Positions 1 through 6,573 of a stretch of 12,335 nucleotides of DNA are shown one piece after another (position 1 is the first letter of the stretch; every line of letters begins with the position of its first letter). The DNA is from PVC group bacterium (ex Bugula neritina AB1) (GTDB taxonomy: Bacteria; GCA-001730085). The DNA lies in contig MDLB01000059.1 in the NCBI GenBank assembly GCA_001730085.1, forward strand, positions 1-12,335, given 5' to 3'. Position numbers and translations under genes: made by a program. Below the pieces are notes generated by a model. The model was given only the letters and a program-made list of their open reading frames with translations, had not been told where the DNA came from and made no database searches.

Positions 1-578
1 GCAAAGCATGCTACTCCCATGTCAATGCCGACACTGCTTTTTGAGGGGTGCACAGGATCTTCACGCTCAATCTCCGTCTGAATAGAAACGAACCAATCAC
101 CTGCATAATAAGTCACAGTGGCATTTTTGGGAGTACCTATTACTTCTTGGCTCTTGAAAAAATGCACCCAGCCTATTTTAGGAAGAAATACTTGTTTGTT
201 TTTTATTTTGACACCTACAGGGTATCTAAATCCTGAGTCTGATTTTTTATGTTTGAATCTAGGGAATCCCCGTCCTTTGACTTTTTTCGTCAAACAATCC
301 CAAATAGCTCTATCTAACATTTTCAACGTTTGATTAAGTGGTTGCGACGAAACCTCTTTTAAGAAATCATATTCTTCGCTTTTCTTCCAAAAATTATTTT
401 TCCACCAGTCAAGTTCGTACCAGCTCAAAAGCTTTTGCTTGTTCTCCAGTCTTTCCTTTTGAATAGCAAGAGCTTTATTCCAAACAAAACGATTACAACC
501 AATATTTTTCTTCAAAGTAATCTCTTGTTCTTTACTTTTTAATTTTAATTTAAATTTAAAACTCTTAACTTTTTTCAT
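1..578 (-). CDS. tnpB: TnpB/OrfB-type RNA-guided nuclease of an IS200/IS605 (IS1341-like) element, N-terminal part, cut by window edge
   Basis: Reading the minus strand from ATG at 576-578 gives 192 uninterrupted codons that run out of the window. The product begins MKKVKSFKFKLKLKSKEQE. It has the OrfB N-terminal signature (GCNRFVWNKAL, about residues 27-37), the segment with SQPLNQTLKMLDRAI, and the basic GRGFPRFKHKK stretch. It ends in GIDMGVACF, whose Asp186 matches the first catalytic Asp of the RuvC fold in this family (Asp191 in ISDra2 TnpB). TnpB proteins are RNA-guided DNA nucleases that help IS200/IS605 elements persist; their guide RNA normally comes from the 3' end of the gene, which lies outside the window. 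No tnpA is visible upstream. No frameshift or stop is seen, so this portion looks intact. Whether the remaining RuvC residues and zinc finger survive cannot be judged. Confidence 0.88.
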   Translation of the reverse strand, partial: MKKVKSFKFKLKLKSKEQEITLKKNIGCNRFVWNKALAIQKERLENKQKLLSWYELDWWKNNFWKKSEEYDFLKEVSSQPLNQTLKMLDRAIWDCLTKKVKGRGFPRFKHKKSDSGFRYPVGVKIKNKQVFLPKIGWVHFFKSQEVIGTPKNATVTYYAGDWFVSIQTEIEREDPVHPSKSSVGIDMGVACF

Positions 579-668
579 TCACACAGTTTAACATAGGCTC
601 TATGGAAAATTAAAAAATATATTAAAAACCAAAGCTCTCCACATTTTTAATATCTGTGAAAAAGACTC

Positions 669-917
669 TCATCCTCCACCTAAAGGAAGAGGTCTTCTCG
701 GCTTGAAATGATAAACAACTCCCTTGGCAACTTCTTCCTTTGAAAATCCTTGCCTTCGTGCTTCTGCCTGAACAATTTCTTCAACAAGAGAAAACACAAA
801 AGTATAAGATAATAAAACTTTTTTAAGCCTATCTATAAAAGTCTCACGACGTTCATGAGAAATACACCATAGCCCTTTCAGGAAAAACTTACGCTTCTTA
901 ATATTTCTATCATTCAA
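669..917 (-). CDS. Doubtful 82-residue ORF, unknown function, ending inside an IS-type hairpin
   Basis: The frame opens at TTG (915-917) without a recognisable ribosome binding site. It encodes a basic 82-residue product with a helical middle (VEEIVQAEARRQGFSKEEVAK) and no known motif. The last codons, read as PRRPLPLGGG and stop, are exactly the imperfect palindrome at 673-692, so the C-terminus is probably an accidental translation of a structured DNA end. It lies about 90 bases upstream of tnpB on the same strand. It may be the remnant of a gene interrupted by the element, part of an older IS copy, or chance. I do not recognise a family. Confidence 0.25.
   Translation of the reverse strand: MNDRNIKKRKFFLKGLWCISHERRETFIDRLKKVLLSYTFVFSLVEEIVQAEARRQGFSKEEVAKGVVYHFKPRRPLPLGGG
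673..692 (-). repeat. Imperfect palindrome resembling an IS200/IS605 terminal hairpin
   Basis: On the minus strand CCTCTTCCTTTAGGTGGAGG folds into an 8-step stem (one T-T mismatch, one G-T) with a TTTA loop. IS200/IS605 elements have subterminal hairpins recognised by the transposase, often with a CCTTTAGG core. This one is about 95 bases upstream of the tnpB ATG. It could be the left-end hairpin of that element or the right-end hairpin of an older copy. The flanking cleavage sites cannot be defined from one copy. Confidence 0.45.
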
Positions 918-1047
918 AAGAACCGAAAAACCTATAAAAAATTTTTAATCTATTAAAAAAATTAAATATCAAATTTACTTATAAGATCTAAAATTCTATA
1001 AAATATCAAAGCATATGTTCTCTTAACTTTAAGATGATACACTTAAC

Positions 1048-2529
1048 TCAGGACTGCTTCTTAATGATTTCGACAGCTTTTTGAAAAACGATCCAAGTGT
1101 TTTCATGGGTAGGTTTATCAGAACCTATTGTTGGAAAAAAAACACCCTCTTTAATAGTATCTTTAGTGAGACCTTCCTCTCCCCAAAGTGAACTTGATAA
1201 GTCTTCTTCCTTTCCCTGATTAAAATTTAGCATTAACATATAGTCCGACGTACCAACTGCAATAACCATCGAAACTTGTTGTTTTGCAAGGGCTCGAACA
1301 AATCCAGAATCTCCTCCGATACCTCTTGGCTTATAGCATTGATCTCCGATTGCTACCGACAAGCTCCGAATGTTTTCAACACTTCTTTTAGAATTTTCAG
1401 ATAAACGCTCAATAGTATTTCGAATAACAGATTCTTTATCATTGTACCCTATATCTATCGAAGGACTCCCTGCTAAAGCAACAATGATTTTATGCTTGAT
1501 GTCTCTTTTTTCAAACAGTTCATCACAATATTCTTGTAGTTGATTAGCAACATACTGACGGCTCTTCTCCCCAACTGTAACCATCGCTTCTTTTTTCTCT
1601 TGTTTTGCCTCATAATAATACTTTGAATCTTTTTGAATCAGACCTGGGAAGGGTCTAATATTAAATTGCAAAATCCTGCTTTTTTTTCCTAGTGCAATAG
1701 CTTTCTCTTCTGTTAAATCTTTTCGTATAGAAATATAGGGTATCGGCTGTTTGGCAGCTCCCCTTTTTTCTAAAGGCTTACCTATCTGAGTTGTAAAATC
1801 TTTTTTCTCACTCGCCATACAAAAACTATAACCTAAATCTTGATTAACTAATTCGATATATTCTTTATAAACATTCATCTGTTCTGGTGTCAAAGAATAG
1901 TTACTTTGGCTCAAGGCATACAAATGTTCTTTTATGCGATCAACAACGGAATCTTCAATAGCATATAAGTCACAATAATCTTCATCTAAAACAAATGTTT
2001 TTTTACTAATATCAAAAAAATATTTTGAAGAACCAGCCATTGCAAACAAAGCACAATTATTCTGTAAAGCCTCCCATAAACTATTTTTCATATCTTCATC
2101 TTCTAATTGTTCGATCTTTTGAATCAGAGGGTTCAAAATGGCAGTCATCGTAACAAGCTCTGTGTTTGCTGTCACAAAGTAGATCTTCTTTTCAGATAGA
2201 AATAAATCAATAAAAATCTTTAAGTACTCATCCTTTATCGGGGTTTTATCTCCTTCATGAACAAAGGTTCCATCCACGTCACAAAAGAAAAATTCCTTTT
2301 GCGACAGATTTTGTGCAGCAACCTGTATCTCATTTTCATTAAAACTCTTTAAAAATGCAAAATTTTGAGAGGAACGATCCTTTTGTGCCATGAGATTTGA
2401 AGCATTGCTAAGATTCAAAAGGTGTTTGCTGTAGCTGCTAGCAGAAAACGAAGTAGAAATAGCAAGAGGAACAAGGGTATCAGTATATAAAAGCATCGAA
2501 AATATAATAGCTAATAAAGTTTTTTTCAT
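1048..2529 (-). CDS. Exported HAD-superfamily (type IIB-like) phosphatase-related protein
   Basis: 493 residues from ATG 2527-2529. I prefer this start over the in-frame ATG at 2545-2547 (six codons more) because AAAGG lies about 10 bases before it and nothing like a Shine-Dalgarno precedes the other. Residues 1-28 form a signal peptide (MKK, then a hydrophobic core to about LAIS). HAD motifs follow in order: motif I FFCDVDGT (Asp84, Asp86), motif II at FVTANT (Thr120), a likely motif III Lys365 in GYNDKES, and motif IV in AIGDQ..GGDSG (Asp396, Asp407). The large span between motifs II and III fits a C2-type cap, as in Cof or sucrose-phosphate-phosphatase relatives, but it is longer than usual. 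The substrate is unknown. Secretion is unusual for this group. The gene stands alone, with its own promoter, divergent from the small secreted-peptide gene. An inactive relative used for binding is possible, but the main acidic residues are all present. Confidence 0.8.
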   Translation of the reverse strand: MKKTLLAIIFSMLLYTDTLVPLAISTSFSASSYSKHLLNLSNASNLMAQKDRSSQNFAFLKSFNENEIQVAAQNLSQKEFFFCDVDGTFVHEGDKTPIKDEYLKIFIDLFLSEKKIYFVTANTELVTMTAILNPLIQKIEQLEDEDMKNSLWEALQNNCALFAMAGSSKYFFDISKKTFVLDEDYCDLYAIEDSVVDRIKEHLYALSQSNYSLTPEQMNVYKEYIELVNQDLGYSFCMASEKKDFTTQIGKPLEKRGAAKQPIPYISIRKDLTEEKAIALGKKSRILQFNIRPFPGLIQKDSKYYYEAKQEKKEAMVTVGEKSRQYVANQLQEYCDELFEKRDIKHKIIVALAGSPSIDIGYNDKESVIRNTIERLSENSKRSVENIRSLSVAIGDQCYKPRGIGGDSGFVRALAKQQVSMVIAVGTSDYMLMLNFNQGKEEDLSSSLWGEEGLTKDTIKEGVFFPTIGSDKPTHENTWIVFQKAVEIIKKQS

Positions 2530-2603
2530 GACAAAACAACCTTTCATCTGTGATTATTAACAACAGGGGTTTACCTTAAGAAGTCTTAAATTTTCAAAGA
2601 GTA

Positions 2604-2632
2604 ATGCTAGTTAATTAAATAATAAAAGTCAA
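2604..2632 (-). promoter_or_regulatory. Promoter of the exported HAD gene
   Basis: On the minus strand, -35 TTGACT (2627-2632), a 17-base spacer and -10 TAGCAT (2604-2609). This puts the start of transcription near 2597 and gives a leader of about 68 bases before the preferred ATG at 2529. The -35 box matches five of six consensus bases and the -10 four of six. A 14-bp inverted repeat overlaps the -35 box. Confidence 0.5.
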
Positions 2633-2648
2633 GGTTTTATTATTTAAT
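2614..2648. repeat. 14-bp perfect inverted repeat over the HAD-gene -35 box
   Basis: Arms ATTAAATAATAAAA (2614-2627) and its exact reverse complement (2635-2648) are separated by seven bases, GTCAAGG. The spacer and the end of the left arm contain the -35 box of the HAD gene, the classical place for a repressor operator. The arms are pure A/T, so in this composition chance is a real alternative. Confidence 0.4.
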
Positions 2649-2682
2649 CAATTCAATTAAAAATGTCTTTCAAATCAACCTG

Positions 2683-2710
2683 TAAAACCTAAAAAACTTA
2701 TAAAACCTAA
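2683..2710. repeat. Two direct copies of TAAAACCTAA, period 18
   Basis: Copies at 2683-2692 and 2701-2710 lie in the middle of the divergent control region, upstream of both promoters. The 18-base period is a little under two helical turns. It could be a site for a tandem-binding regulator; it may also be low-complexity sequence. Confidence 0.25.
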
Positions 2711-2776
2711 CAAGAAATATAGTTTATTTGATAAAAATAAAAAATCAATCAATACTTTATTTTTTTAACTCAAATA

Positions 2777-2785
2777 TGTTATAAT
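2777..2785 (+). promoter_or_regulatory. Extended -10 promoter of the small secreted-peptide gene
   Basis: TGTTATAAT is a perfect -10 hexamer (2780-2785) with the upstream TG of an extended -10. The -35 region (TTATTT, 2757-2762, spacer 17) is weak, as is common when TGn is present. Transcription would start near 2792, leaving a leader of about 100 bases with an ACCCC/GGGGT pairing (2816-2820 with 2835-2839) and a palindrome. Confidence 0.55.
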
Positions 2786-2842
2786 TTATTTTGATGTTAT
2801 TGTAAGATTTTTAGCACCCCTAATTTAACTCAAACGGGGTAA

Positions 2843-2860
2843 AAATTTTTGCAAAAATTT
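2843..2860. repeat. 18-bp perfect palindrome in the 5' leader of the small secreted-peptide gene
   Basis: AAATTTTTGCAAAAATTT reads identically on both strands. It lies about 20 bases before the Shine-Dalgarno AAGGAG (2881-2886) and just after a GGGGT that can pair with ACCCC upstream. It could be an operator for a dimeric regulator or part of a folded leader. A/T richness lowers its weight. Confidence 0.4.
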
Positions 2861-2894
2861 CAAAACTAAACACTCACAACAAGGAGAAAAGAAC

Positions 2895-3089
2895 ATGAAA
2901 AAAATCACTTTAAGTTTATTTTTTTTGGCATCCGTCTTTGGCTTAAACAACTTGGTCGCAGGCCCTTCATGTGGAGGCCACTCCTCTTCTTACTCTTTGG
3001 AAGATGTTTATGGTCATTCGCATCATAATAATGAGGATACTTCAGAAGAATCAGCTGAAGCAGCTCAACCCCAAGCAACGTTATACTAA
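2895..3089 (+). CDS. Small secreted acidic, His-containing peptide, unknown function
   Basis: 64 residues with an ideal start: AAGGAG at 2881-2886, eight bases before the ATG. Residues 1-23 (MKKITLSLFFLASVFGLNNL, then VAG) are a signal peptide with likely cleavage after Ala22-Gly23. The mature part is only about 41 residues. It begins PSCGGH, has a single Cys26 and a His cluster (GHSHHNNED, 40-48), and ends in a Glu/Ala/Gln-rich tail. The sequence before Cys26 (GPSC) is not a good lipobox, so a free periplasmic or secreted peptide is more likely than a lipoprotein. His41, 43, 44 with the nearby acids could bind a metal, but this is inference. I do not recognise a family. The gene has its own promoter and is followed by the hairpin at 3220-3278. 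The strong expression signals argue that it is real. Confidence 0.75.
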   Translation: MKKITLSLFFLASVFGLNNLVAGPSCGGHSSSYSLEDVYGHSHHNNEDTSEESAEAAQPQATLY

Positions 3090-3219
3090 AAAATAAAACT
3101 ATGCCTTTTGCTAAATGTCTCAAGTTTTTTTAAAAGAACCTAAAAAACTGGGGATTCATTTTTCGACGCTTTTAAAAATTCTTCAAAAACGAAAAACTCA
3201 AAGTCTGTTCTAAGAAAAC

Positions 3220-3278
3220 TTCTTATTTGCGGAAAAAGTCCATATCTCCTACACATATGGACTTTTTCCAAATAAGAA
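3220..3278. terminator. Bidirectional intrinsic terminator hairpin between convergent genes
   Basis: The core is AAAAAGTCCATAT, a 9-base loop CTCCTACAC (3246-3254), then ATATGGACTTTTT. This is an A-tract, an 8-bp stem and a T-tract, and it reads the same way on both strands. Pairing continues outward through CTTATTTG/CAAATAAG, giving about 24 base pairs in all with one 2-base bulge (3230-3231). It lies 130 bases after the secreted-peptide gene (plus) and about 50 bases after the nucleosidase gene (minus), where a shared terminator is expected. Confidence 0.75.
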
Positions 3279-3329
3279 AATATTAAAACTATCAAGAACT
3301 ACATACCACATGCACTATTGGAAAGGTTT

Positions 3330-4028
3330 TTATAAGAAAATTTTGTGTTGCGAAAGATAGGCAAGGACTTCCTGTCCCAGTTTCTTAGAAAGTTGCGGTA
3401 ACAACGTGTAAAAACACTCTTCTGCTTTTTCATCCGCCTGATCGCTGATCATTTTCAAAACGCTATGTCGAACATCCCATCGTCGACAGACTTCTACACA
3501 TTTAAAAGCTTCCATGTCTACAATATCTGCTAAAACAGAAAGGTTTTCTCTTTCTTTCTTTTCCATAAGAGGCTTTTTAACACTCAACAGGGAGGCCTGA
3601 AACAAGTCATCTCCTTCAGTTCTATCTATCAGGAAAGATCTCCTATCAGAAAAAGCGGGCGAGCTCAAAAAGAGAACTTCTTTGACATTAACAAATAAAC
3701 CATAGGAAAAATCACCTTTCAAAGACCCAGCTAGACCCACATTGATCACTTGACCCACATCATAATTATTAAAGAGAAACTCAAGCCTATCTTCCACAGA
3801 GCGAAAACCTACACCTGTAAGTAAGCACAAAGCTTTAGCTTTTTTATAAGGTGAATCAAACTCATAAAAGCACTTAGAAAAACGTCTCAAAGGTTTACTC
3901 TCGTCTTTTCCTAATATTCTTTTTAAGTTGAAAAGATGTCGCTTAGCCTTAGTTTCTCTCAAAAAAGGCTCCGCTTCTGGAAATGTCGCGAATAAAACGA
4001 CCAGTGGAAAAAACTCTTTGCTTCTCAT
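3330..4028 (-). CDS. Nucleosidase/phosphorylase-superfamily protein (MTAN or futalosine-hydrolase-like)
   Basis: 232 residues. The ATG overlaps the gspK stop by four bases (ATGA, 4025-4028), so it is translationally coupled to the T2SS genes and is the last gene of the run. Family features: ATFPEAE near residues 14-20, where Glu20 may be the counterpart of MTAN Glu12; GVGFRSVEDRL and VINVGLAGSL (94-103), the glycine-rich region; VDMEA (170-174), the nucleoside-binding VxMEA motif; and SDQADE (195-200), with Asp196 as likely general acid. These enzymes hydrolyse or phosphorolyse N-glycosidic bonds of nucleosides such as methylthioadenosine, S-adenosylhomocysteine or futalosine. The substrate cannot be told here. 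Residues 24-65 are a basic stretch that looks family-atypical. Placement after gspK is probably operon hitch-hiking rather than a secretion role. Confidence 0.75.
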   Translation of the reverse strand: MRSKEFFPLVVLFATFPEAEPFLRETKAKRHLFNLKRILGKDESKPLRRFSKCFYEFDSPYKKAKALCLLTGVGFRSVEDRLEFLFNNYDVGQVINVGLAGSLKGDFSYGLFVNVKEVLFLSSPAFSDRRSFLIDRTEGDDLFQASLLSVKKPLMEKKERENLSVLADIVDMEAFKCVEVCRRWDVRHSVLKMISDQADEKAEECFYTLLPQLSKKLGQEVLAYLSQHKIFL

Positions 4029-5932
4029 CTTTTTAAAACTAGGAAATGTCTAATCATAGAGGATTTAACATCGGGTCTGCCAGAAATAACAGCAGAACCT
4101 TCTTCATCAAAAGTCACGGGTTGCTCAATATCAGCTTGTATCTCATAAATCATATCTTCACAAAAACCTTTAACAATAATACGAAATGTATGAGTTCTGA
4201 CCTTTATAAGGTTTTGTATTTCCCAAAAAACTCTATCGACTTCTTCATTCGACAGACACGTCTTAAGAGGCAAAATAATATCATAAATATTTTCAAACCC
4301 CTTTTTTTTCCGCTTTGTTTTAGATGAAAAATACTTTTCTCTATATGCAACAATCGCCTTAGCTGTAATATCATTTATACCTGGGAGAGCTTCTAAAACA
4401 AAGGCTGAAGCTGTATTGATATTCACACGCCCTGCACAAGACTCACTTACATTCTCCTTGTCATTCCTACACGAAAGGTATTGTAATAGCACAAAATCTT
4501 TCGCCTCTTCATCCTGTAGAATCCCATCATTATTTTCATCAAAAACAGCTTGTGATGTCACCTGTAAATAGTCCCATGGGCTTTCACCTTTATAAACATA
4601 AGGTAAAAATGACAAAGGTTTTTTTAAATCATACAACTCATCCCAAAGAGCAAAAGATAGTCTTTCTTTCCAAAAAAAGTTTTTACTCAAACCTTGACCA
4701 AAAATACGATTAGTTTTACCTGGAGAAAATCCCTCTTCATAATTTGAAGGATGATTAGACCTAGGATCATCTTTGGTAACGCTCTTATCAACCTCAACAT
4801 CTAAACTTAAATCAAAGACATCCTTAAAGTCACCTTTTGACAAAGTGATTTTTTCTCTATTGATCTCAAAGTCTTTATGTTCATAAATCATATCAGGACT
4901 CACCTGTTCCAAATTTTGTAATCTTTTTGTTGTATCGGTTACAACAAGAAAAGAGTTTGGGAGTAAAGTTCTATCAGGTAAGTTGATCGTAACCTTACCC
5001 TTTTTTTTTGATCCGAAGCTCAAAGTATAACCCTTTAACTCAATCGGTATTTTATAAGGGTTAAAGATCTCTATAAACTCCCCTCCATTAGTATCTGAAG
5101 CATTCTTCTTATTAAAATAAGCATCCACTTTACTTGTTTCATAACAGACCTCGTTAATGTACAGCGATGGGGCTTTTTTAAAGAAATCAGCTGACATTTG
5201 TGGGCTATTAGATACAGCATCCCCTGTACTTATATAGCTTATTAATCGATTAAAAATCTCCACACCGTCTACCCCTTGCCCATAAAGCTCCGAAAACTTG
5301 TTTTTATGCTTACCTAGGGAAGGCAAAGATACATCGTCCTGAATACTGCACTGATCCCACAAATTCCACTGTTTTTCACCCTCTGGTGTTTGATAGAAGC
5401 TTAACCCCCAAGGGGTCAAATGATCCATCAAAAAATCGACCCACTTAGCTCTATTGGCATCAACACAAATCCCTAATTCCTGTACAGATCCGAACCTCTT
5501 TTTTTCTCTCAAAAAAGATTCCTCTTTCTCCTGATTAAAAAGAATCCCCTCGGGACAATTTTCACTCATCAGCATATGATCTAGGATAGTTGGAAGTGAA
5601 ATTTGATCGGCTGATCCATTAATATTTAATTTTCCTGATAAATCAATGATCTTAACGCTAAAGTCATCTTCTTTAGTACCTTGAAACCACTTTTCATCGT
5701 TAGAAACAATAGCCATCGGATCCTTTTTAAAAAAACTATTGACCTGATACAACGTTTCGGAAAAAGCCTTTTCTGCATTTAAACGAGCTTTTAAAAGATT
5801 GTGTAGAGAAGAAGCATGTTCATTGCGTAGAATCGTATATCGCATGAAAGAAAGACCCATGCTCAATATCAAAACAAGAAAACCTAATGTCAATATTAAG
5901 GCAATACCTCTTTTATTATTCAAAATTATCAC
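4025..5932 (-). CDS. gspK: T2SS minor pseudopilin GspK with inserted lamin-tail domain and EF-hand loop
   Basis: 635 residues; usual GspK is about 300-350. The start is GTG (5930-5932), overlapping the gspJ stop as GTGA. The prepilin-peptidase site is NNKRG^IALIL after Gly9, without Glu at +5, as is normal for GspK, followed by a hydrophobic helix (10-29). DLSGKLNIN (97-105) and KFSELYGQGVDGVEIFNRLI (212-231) are GspK landmarks, and GRVNINTASAFVLEALPGI (501-519) with the following helix is the second, helix-hairpin-helix-like module. Between them, about residues 238-500 are extra. They hold an LTD (about 255-408: YINEV, GGEFIEIFNP, LKGYTLSFG, FLVVTDTT, closing FSPGKTN) and an EF-hand loop DENNDGILQDEE (465-476). 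GspK caps the pseudopilus tip with GspI and GspJ in the periplasm. The insertion probably projects from the tip. Family call sure; role of the insert unknown. Confidence 0.9.
   Translation of the reverse strand: MIILNNKRGIALILTLGFLVLILSMGLSFMRYTILRNEHASSLHNLLKARLNAEKAFSETLYQVNSFFKKDPMAIVSNDEKWFQGTKEDDFSVKIIDLSGKLNINGSADQISLPTILDHMLMSENCPEGILFNQEKEESFLREKKRFGSVQELGICVDANRAKWVDFLMDHLTPWGLSFYQTPEGEKQWNLWDQCSIQDDVSLPSLGKHKNKFSELYGQGVDGVEIFNRLISYISTGDAVSNSPQMSADFFKKAPSLYINEVCYETSKVDAYFNKKNASDTNGGEFIEIFNPYKIPIELKGYTLSFGSKKKGKVTINLPDRTLLPNSFLVVTDTTKRLQNLEQVSPDMIYEHKDFEINREKITLSKGDFKDVFDLSLDVEVDKSVTKDDPRSNHPSNYEEGFSPGKTNRIFGQGLSKNFFWKERLSFALWDELYDLKKPLSFLPYVYKGESPWDYLQVTSQAVFDENNDGILQDEEAKDFVLLQYLSCRNDKENVSESCAGRVNINTASAFVLEALPGINDITAKAIVAYREKYFSSKTKRKKKGFENIYDIILPLKTCLSNEEVDRVFWEIQNLIKVRTHTFRIIVKGFCEDMIYEIQADIEQPVTFDEEGSAVISGRPDVKSSMIRHFLVLKR
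4505..4540 (-). other. EF-hand calcium-binding loop in GspK (residues 465-476)
   Basis: DENNDGILQDEE carries Asp1, Asn3, Asp5, Gly6, a hydrophobic residue at 8 and Glu12, the full canonical 12-residue EF-hand loop. It lies between the LTD and the helix-hairpin-helix module. Solved GspK structures bind calcium, but whether at an equivalent place cannot be told here. Confidence 0.65.
4709..5170 (-). other. Lamin-tail (LTD) domain inserted in GspK (about residues 255-408)
   Basis: Recognised by the order of landmarks: start strand SLYINEV, an acidic loop, GGEFIEIFNPYKIPIELKGY, then TLSFG, a hairpin to TINLPDRTLLPNSFLVVTD, later strand KITLSKGD.KDVFDLSLD, and the end signature SNYEEGFSPGKTN, close to the usual TPGxxN. 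LTD is an Ig-like beta sandwich found in many bacterial exported proteins. Boundaries are approximate. Confidence 0.75.
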
Positions 5933-6573
5933 AAATACGGATCTTTAAATTTATGCAAGTAATGATGCGTCTCTTCGCCATCAAAATAGTCCACATAGAG
6001 GCTTATACTCCAGAATTCTGCATTCTTTTTCGCTTCCTCTCTCCTGTTATCTGGAGCTTCATTGAAACGGACATTAAAACGAACAACCTTAGCCTCGTCC
6101 TCGACACTACTTGTCAAGTTAGCTGATTTTAGATAAGAATAACTATCTCTATCCGATTGTGTAACAGAAAAATTTAATGGGGTTAGTTCTCTCTCAATAT
6201 GTCCCTCATTATTTAAGAAATATTTTACAAAATACAAACCATCATCCATAGGATGGTGCTCGTTAATATCTAAGGGAACTTTTATCAAAAAGCTCACACT
6301 TTTTTCGGAAGAAACTTCCAAAGAACATTTTAAATCTTCTGTATCTTTATTCAAAAAAGAAGACCCCAAATCTTCCGAAAACTTTTGATACAACCATACC
6401 TGCTGTTCATAGGAAGAATAACTCCCTTTCTTTTTTTGTATAAGCCTTGTCGATTGGCCATAAAAACCATGAACAATATAAAGTAAGACAAGAAAGATAA
6501 ACATCACAGTGATCATTTCGATCAAAGTAAAACCTTTCTTATATGGACCAAGTAACATTTCGCGAGTTTTCAT
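5929..6573 (-). CDS. gspJ: T2SS minor pseudopilin GspJ
   Basis: 214 residues from ATG 6571-6573; a TTG directly before it could add one residue. The start lies inside the end of gspI (35-base overlap). No good Shine-Dalgarno is visible, so coupling to gspI translation is likely. Leader MKTREMLLGPYKKG is cut before FTLIE, with Glu at +5, then a hydrophobic helix to about residue 37. An alternative start at the Met of MLLGP would leave an 8-residue leader. The mature part has the YEQQVWLYQKFSEDLGSS segment expected after the helix (J-type proteins have a conserved pattern here) and a long beta domain ending WSISLYVDYFDGEETHHYLHKF. Length fits GspJ (about 200). GspJ joins GspI and GspK at the pseudopilus tip. 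The assignment rests mostly on gene order H-I-J-K and size; a generic prepilin-like protein is the fallback. Confidence 0.8.
   Translation of the reverse strand: MKTREMLLGPYKKGFTLIEMITVMFIFLVLLYIVHGFYGQSTRLIQKKKGSYSSYEQQVWLYQKFSEDLGSSFLNKDTEDLKCSLEVSSEKSVSFLIKVPLDINEHHPMDDGLYFVKYFLNNEGHIERELTPLNFSVTQSDRDSYSYLKSANLTSSVEDEAKVVRFNVRFNEAPDNRREEAKKNAEFWSISLYVDYFDGEETHHYLHKFKDPYL

Noticed and set aside
48-333. Two plus-strand frames of 62 and 71 codons
   Set aside because: Both are shadows of the tnpB frame, which is continuous over 192 codons with family motifs.
2905-3123. 72-codon minus-strand frame opposite the secreted peptide
   Set aside because: It runs antisense to a gene with promoter, Shine-Dalgarno and signal peptide, and has none of these itself.
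4046-4327. 93-codon frame on the plus strand
   Set aside because: Antisense to the conserved C-terminal module of gspK; no start signal and no protein-like pattern.
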